Assembly: GCA_030042885.1 (NCBI GenBank)
Contig: JASHYW010000655.1
Coordinates: 1 to 5,606, forward strand
DNA: 5,606 nt
Reading direction: 5' to 3'
From: Streptosporangiaceae bacterium
GTDB lineage: Bacteria; Actinomycetota; Actinomycetes; Streptosporangiales; Streptosporangiaceae
Positions 3,010-5,606 of this stretch are shown here, piece after piece. The notes beneath the pieces are model-generated. The model had not been told where the DNA came from. It ran no database searches and saw only the letters and a list, made by a program, of their open reading frames with translations. Position numbers and translations under genes: made by a program. The stretch's first letter is position 1; every line of letters begins with the position of its first letter.

Positions 3010-5606
3010 ACCCGGTGACCCCGGCCGGTGCGCTGGTCGGCCGTGATGGCGAGATGGCGCTGCTGACCGGGCTCATAAGAGAGCTGGCCCGGGGCCGCGG
3101 CAATTCGGTGCTCATCGAGGGTGAGCCGGGCATCGGCAAATCCGCGCTGGTGCGGGTGGCTGTGGCGGAGGCGCCGGAGGCTGGCTGCCACGTGTTCTGG
3201 GGCGCCGGCGACGAGCTGGGCCAGGCGCTGCCGCTGTTGCCGTTCCTCGACGGGCTCCGGGTACGCGAGCCGTCGGCGAATCCGCGGCGGAACACGATCG
3301 TCCGGCTCTTGCGCGGTGAGGTCAGCGCGGACCGCGGCACGGACGTGCCGGCAGTGCTAGCGGAGCAGTTGCTCGCGCTTATCGCCGAGCAGTGCACAGT
3401 GCGGCCGACCATCCTGGTCATCGACGACCTGCAGTGGGCCGACCAGGCCAGCCTCACCTTGTGGGGACGGCTGGCGAGGTCGGCGCGGCAGATGCCGCTG
3501 CTGCTGGCCGGGATGATGCGCCCGGTACCCCAGCGGGAGGACGTACTGGCGCTGCGCCGAGTGGCAGATGACGCGGCCCGGCTCCAGCTCACCGGGCTCA
3601 CCAGCGCGGCGGTGGCCGACCTCGTAGCAGCCCTGGCCGGCGGCAAGCCGGAGGTCAACCTGCTGCGGCTCGCCGACGGCGCGGCAGGTAACCCGCTGTA
3701 CGTGACCGAGCTCATCGCGGCGCTGGCCCGCAGCTCAACATTGACCGTCACCGACACGGGAGCCGCCGAGCTGGCCGGTGATTCGGCGCCCGTCTCCCTG
3801 TCAGCGGCCATAACGGACCGCCTAGGCTTCGTGGCCGGGCCGGTGCGCGAGGTCCTGCGGGCGGCGGCCCTGCTCGGCATGGATTTCGCGGTCCGGGATC
3901 TGGCGATCGTGCTGGGCCGCAGCGTGGCGGACCTGATCCCGGCGGTTGACGAGGCATGTGCCGCGGGGGTACTGGCCGAGTCCGGCCACGGCCTCGGGTT
4001 CCGGCATCCGCTGATCCGTGCGGCGCTGTACGACGAGATGCCGACGCCGGTCCGCGCGGCCTGGCACCGCGATGCTGGGCGCGCCCTGGCGGAGGCGGGC
4101 GCCCCGGCGGACCGGGTGGCCCGGCAGGTGCTGCGCGCAACCGGCGGGCTTGGCGGCACGACCGAGCCGATGGACGAGTGGATGCTGGACTGGCTGGTCC
4201 GCACCGCGGACCCGCTGGTCGGCCAGGCGCCCGGAGTCGCGGCCGAGCTCCTCACGCGGGCAGTGGCCAGCTCCCCGGCCGACTCCGCCCAGCGCGACTG
4301 GCTGGCCAGCCGACTCGCCGACGCCCTCTACCGCATCGGCAGCAGGATAGAGGCCGAGCAGGTGGCGAACCGCATGCTGACCCATGCCGCCGAGCCCGAT
4401 GTCTTCGTTGACCTGCATTGGACGCTGGCGCAGTGCCGCATGCTGGCAGGCTCGTCCGCGGAATCCCTGGCCACGCTGGACCGGGCGCTGGCCTCCCCCG
4501 GGATCTCGACCCGACACCGCGCCAGGCTGCTCGTGCTCGCCGCGCGGACGCGCATTAACCTCGGCGAAGTCGAGAAGGCTGGCCAGGTCGCGACTAGTGC
4601 GCTGGCGGCGGCGTCGGAGGCGGACGACAACTGGGCCATGGGCTGGGCACTGCACGTGCTGACGCTCGTGACCGCGGTGCAGGGGCGCATGACCGACGCG
4701 CTGCCGCTGTTCGACCGGGCGCTGGCCGTGACCCAGTCCGATCCGGCGCTGACCGACCTGCGGCTGCTGCTGCAGATCAACGAGTCGGTCACACTGGGCA
4801 ATCTTGACCGGTATGAGGAGGCACTGGCCGCGGCCGGGCAGGCGCGGCAGCTCGCAGACCAGGTCGGCACGACGTTCCGGCTGGCTCAGGCGCACGGTGC
4901 CCTGGGTCAGCTGCTGTTCGAAACGGGGCGATGGGAGGACGCGCTGGCCGAGGTAGAGATTGTGCATGAGAACCTGAAGGAACCCGCTGCGGCCTGCGGC
5001 GAACTCGGCATCGCCGCCTTGATCAGCTTCCATCGCGGCGAGATTGGCGCGGCGCGTCGCCGCCTCGCCGCTGCCGTCTCACACGCCAAGCGGATCGGAC
5101 ACCGGCTTATTGGCGCATTGGCGCTCGCCCGCAGCCTGGACTGCGAGCAGGACGGAGCGCTACCTAAGGCGCTCGCCGTGCTGACCGACGCGTTCGACGG
5201 CAAGCCAGAAGAACTCGAGGAGATCGAGGACCTGCTGCCTGACGCCGTCCGCCTGGCCACCGAGACCGGCGACCTGAGCACCGCACAGGGTCTCGCGGGT
5301 CATGCCGCCACACTTGCCTCCGAATCGCAGATCCCGCACCGGCAAGCGAACGCGCTCTACTGCCGCGGCCTGCTGGACCGTGACGCCCCTCGGCTACTTG
5401 CGGCTGCGGAGCGTTATGACGAAGCCAGCAGGCCGCTCCAAAGGGCGAAGGCGCTGGAGGCAGCCGCTGGAAACTTCATCGATGCCGGCGACCGCAGCCA
5501 GGCGCGGGCCGCATTCACGTGTGCCGTGGAGGTCTACACCTCCCTTGGCGCTGCCGCGGACGTCGCCCGGCTACAGGCTAGGTTCCGCGCCTATGGCATC
5601 CGGCGG
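3006..5606 (+). CDS. LAL-type (large ATP-binding LuxR family) transcriptional regulator, 3' end beyond window
   Basis: The frame is open for 867 codons to the last base, so the C-terminus is missing. Residues 10-16 (LVGRDGE) begin the AAA/STAND ATPase module. Walker A is GEPGIGKSA (39-47), Walker B is ILVIDD (136-141) running into LQWAD, GNPLYVTEL is at 228-236, and the conserved FRHPLIRAALYDEMP is at 332-346. From about 400 to 860 comes an Ala/Leu-rich helical repeat region of the TPR-like kind, with segments such as AESLATLDRALA and ALPLFDRALAV. Family members usually end with a LuxR-type helix-turn-helix of 60-70 residues; the last visible residues (RFRAYGIRR) are where the linker to it normally starts. 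These proteins activate target operons, often for antibiotics or sugar metabolism, in response to ligands that are rarely known. ATG 3006 starts at the normal distance before LVGRD but has no clear ribosome site, so leaderless translation is possible. Its divergent neighbour is the secreted micropeptide. Confidence 0.93.
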   Translation, partial: MHPVTPAGALVGRDGEMALLTGLIRELARGRGNSVLIEGEPGIGKSALVRVAVAEAPEAGCHVFWGAGDELGQALPLLPFLDGLRVREPSANPRRNTIVRLLRGEVSADRGTDVPAVLAEQLLALIAEQCTVRPTILVIDDLQWADQASLTLWGRLARSARQMPLLLAGMMRPVPQREDVLALRRVADDAARLQLTGLTSAAVADLVAALAGGKPEVNLLRLADGAAGNPLYVTELIAALARSSTLTVTDTGAAELAGDSAPVSLSAAITDRLGFVAGPVREVLRAAALLGMDFAVRDLAIVLGRSVADLIPAVDEACAAGVLAESGHGLGFRHPLIRAALYDEMPTPVRAAWHRDAGRALAEAGAPADRVARQVLRATGGLGGTTEPMDEWMLDWLVRTADPLVGQAPGVAAELLTRAVASSPADSAQRDWLASRLADALYRIGSRIEAEQVANRMLTHAAEPDVFVDLHWTLAQCRMLAGSSAESLATLDRALASPGISTRHRARLLVLAARTRINLGEVEKAGQVATSALAAASEADDNWAMGWALHVLTLVTAVQGRMTDALPLFDRALAVTQSDPALTDLRLLLQINESVTLGNLDRYEEALAAAGQARQLADQVGTTFRLAQAHGALGQLLFETGRWEDALAEVEIVHENLKEPAAACGELGIAALISFHRGEIGAARRRLAAAVSHAKRIGHRLIGALALARSLDCEQDGALPKALAVLTDAFDGKPEELEEIEDLLPDAVRLATETGDLSTAQGLAGHAATLASESQIPHRQANALYCRGLLDRDAPRLLAAAERYDEASRPLQRAKALEAAAGNFIDAGDRSQARAAFTCAVEVYTSLGAAADVARLQARFRAYGIRR

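Noticed and set aside
2731..3018. Plus-strand open frame of 95 codons overlapping the LAL start
   Set aside because: Cys-rich product, no actinomycete codon bias, no ribosome site, and it overlaps the well-supported LAL start by 13 bases.
2948..4255. Minus-strand open frame of 435 codons
   Set aside because: Shadow of the LAL gene: Ser/Arg/Ala/Pro-rich low-complexity translation typical of antisense reading in GC-rich DNA, while the plus strand shows Walker motifs in frame.
3822..5033. Minus-strand open frame of 403 codons
   Set aside because: Gln/Arg/Gly-rich antisense shadow of the helical repeat region of the LAL gene; no domain and no start signal.
1..5606. tRNA, rRNA, CRISPR array, insertion sequence or attachment site
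   Set aside because: No cloverleaf, regularly spaced repeats, transposase motif or flanking direct repeats were found by eye on either strand.

Overview
The window reads as chromosomal DNA of a high-GC actinomycete with a complex life cycle (Streptomyces, Streptosporangiales or relatives; I would not go to genus). The evidence is the strong third-position G/C bias in the long genes, a helix-turn-helix/DUF5753 regulator with a DUF397 partner, and a large AAA-type LuxR-family (LAL) regulator. These families are typical of, and the first two close to confined to, Actinomycetota.

Layout. Bases 1-90 look like the end of an upstream transcription unit, closed by a perfect 8-bp hairpin. A small membrane protein gene (188-394, +) has a textbook ribosome site and start, but family resemblance stops after about 42 residues and the frame then runs through a large bulged hairpin; I read it as a 3'-truncated gene. 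Converging on it is a DUF397 gene (441-683, -) with its own promoter-like sequence. Upstream on the same strand is a 297-residue XRE/DUF5753 regulator (1020-1913, -), which also has its own promoter-like sequence, overlaid by two small palindromes. Together they form a Scr1/Scr2-type (WhiJ/DUF397-type) toxin-antitoxin-like or developmental regulatory pair, but with 336 bp between the genes instead of the usual tight linkage.

Bases 1914-2485 hold the regulator's promoter, one doubtful ORF and a possible terminator. At 2486-2653 (-) lies a 55-codon gene for a secreted micropeptide: a clear signal peptide, then a mature peptide of roughly 23 residues ending in FYYHG. Upstream of it is an AT-rich block (44% G+C over 2761-3000) that may hide the remains of another minus-strand gene. 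From 3006 to the window edge (+) runs a LAL regulator, open for 867 codons and cut off before its expected C-terminal LuxR-type DNA-binding domain.

The most interesting arrangement is the divergent pair of secreted FYYHG micropeptide and LAL regulator, which could be a peptide signal with its sensor/regulator. That is inference from position only. The Scr1/DUF397 pair is a second, better-known regulatory module.
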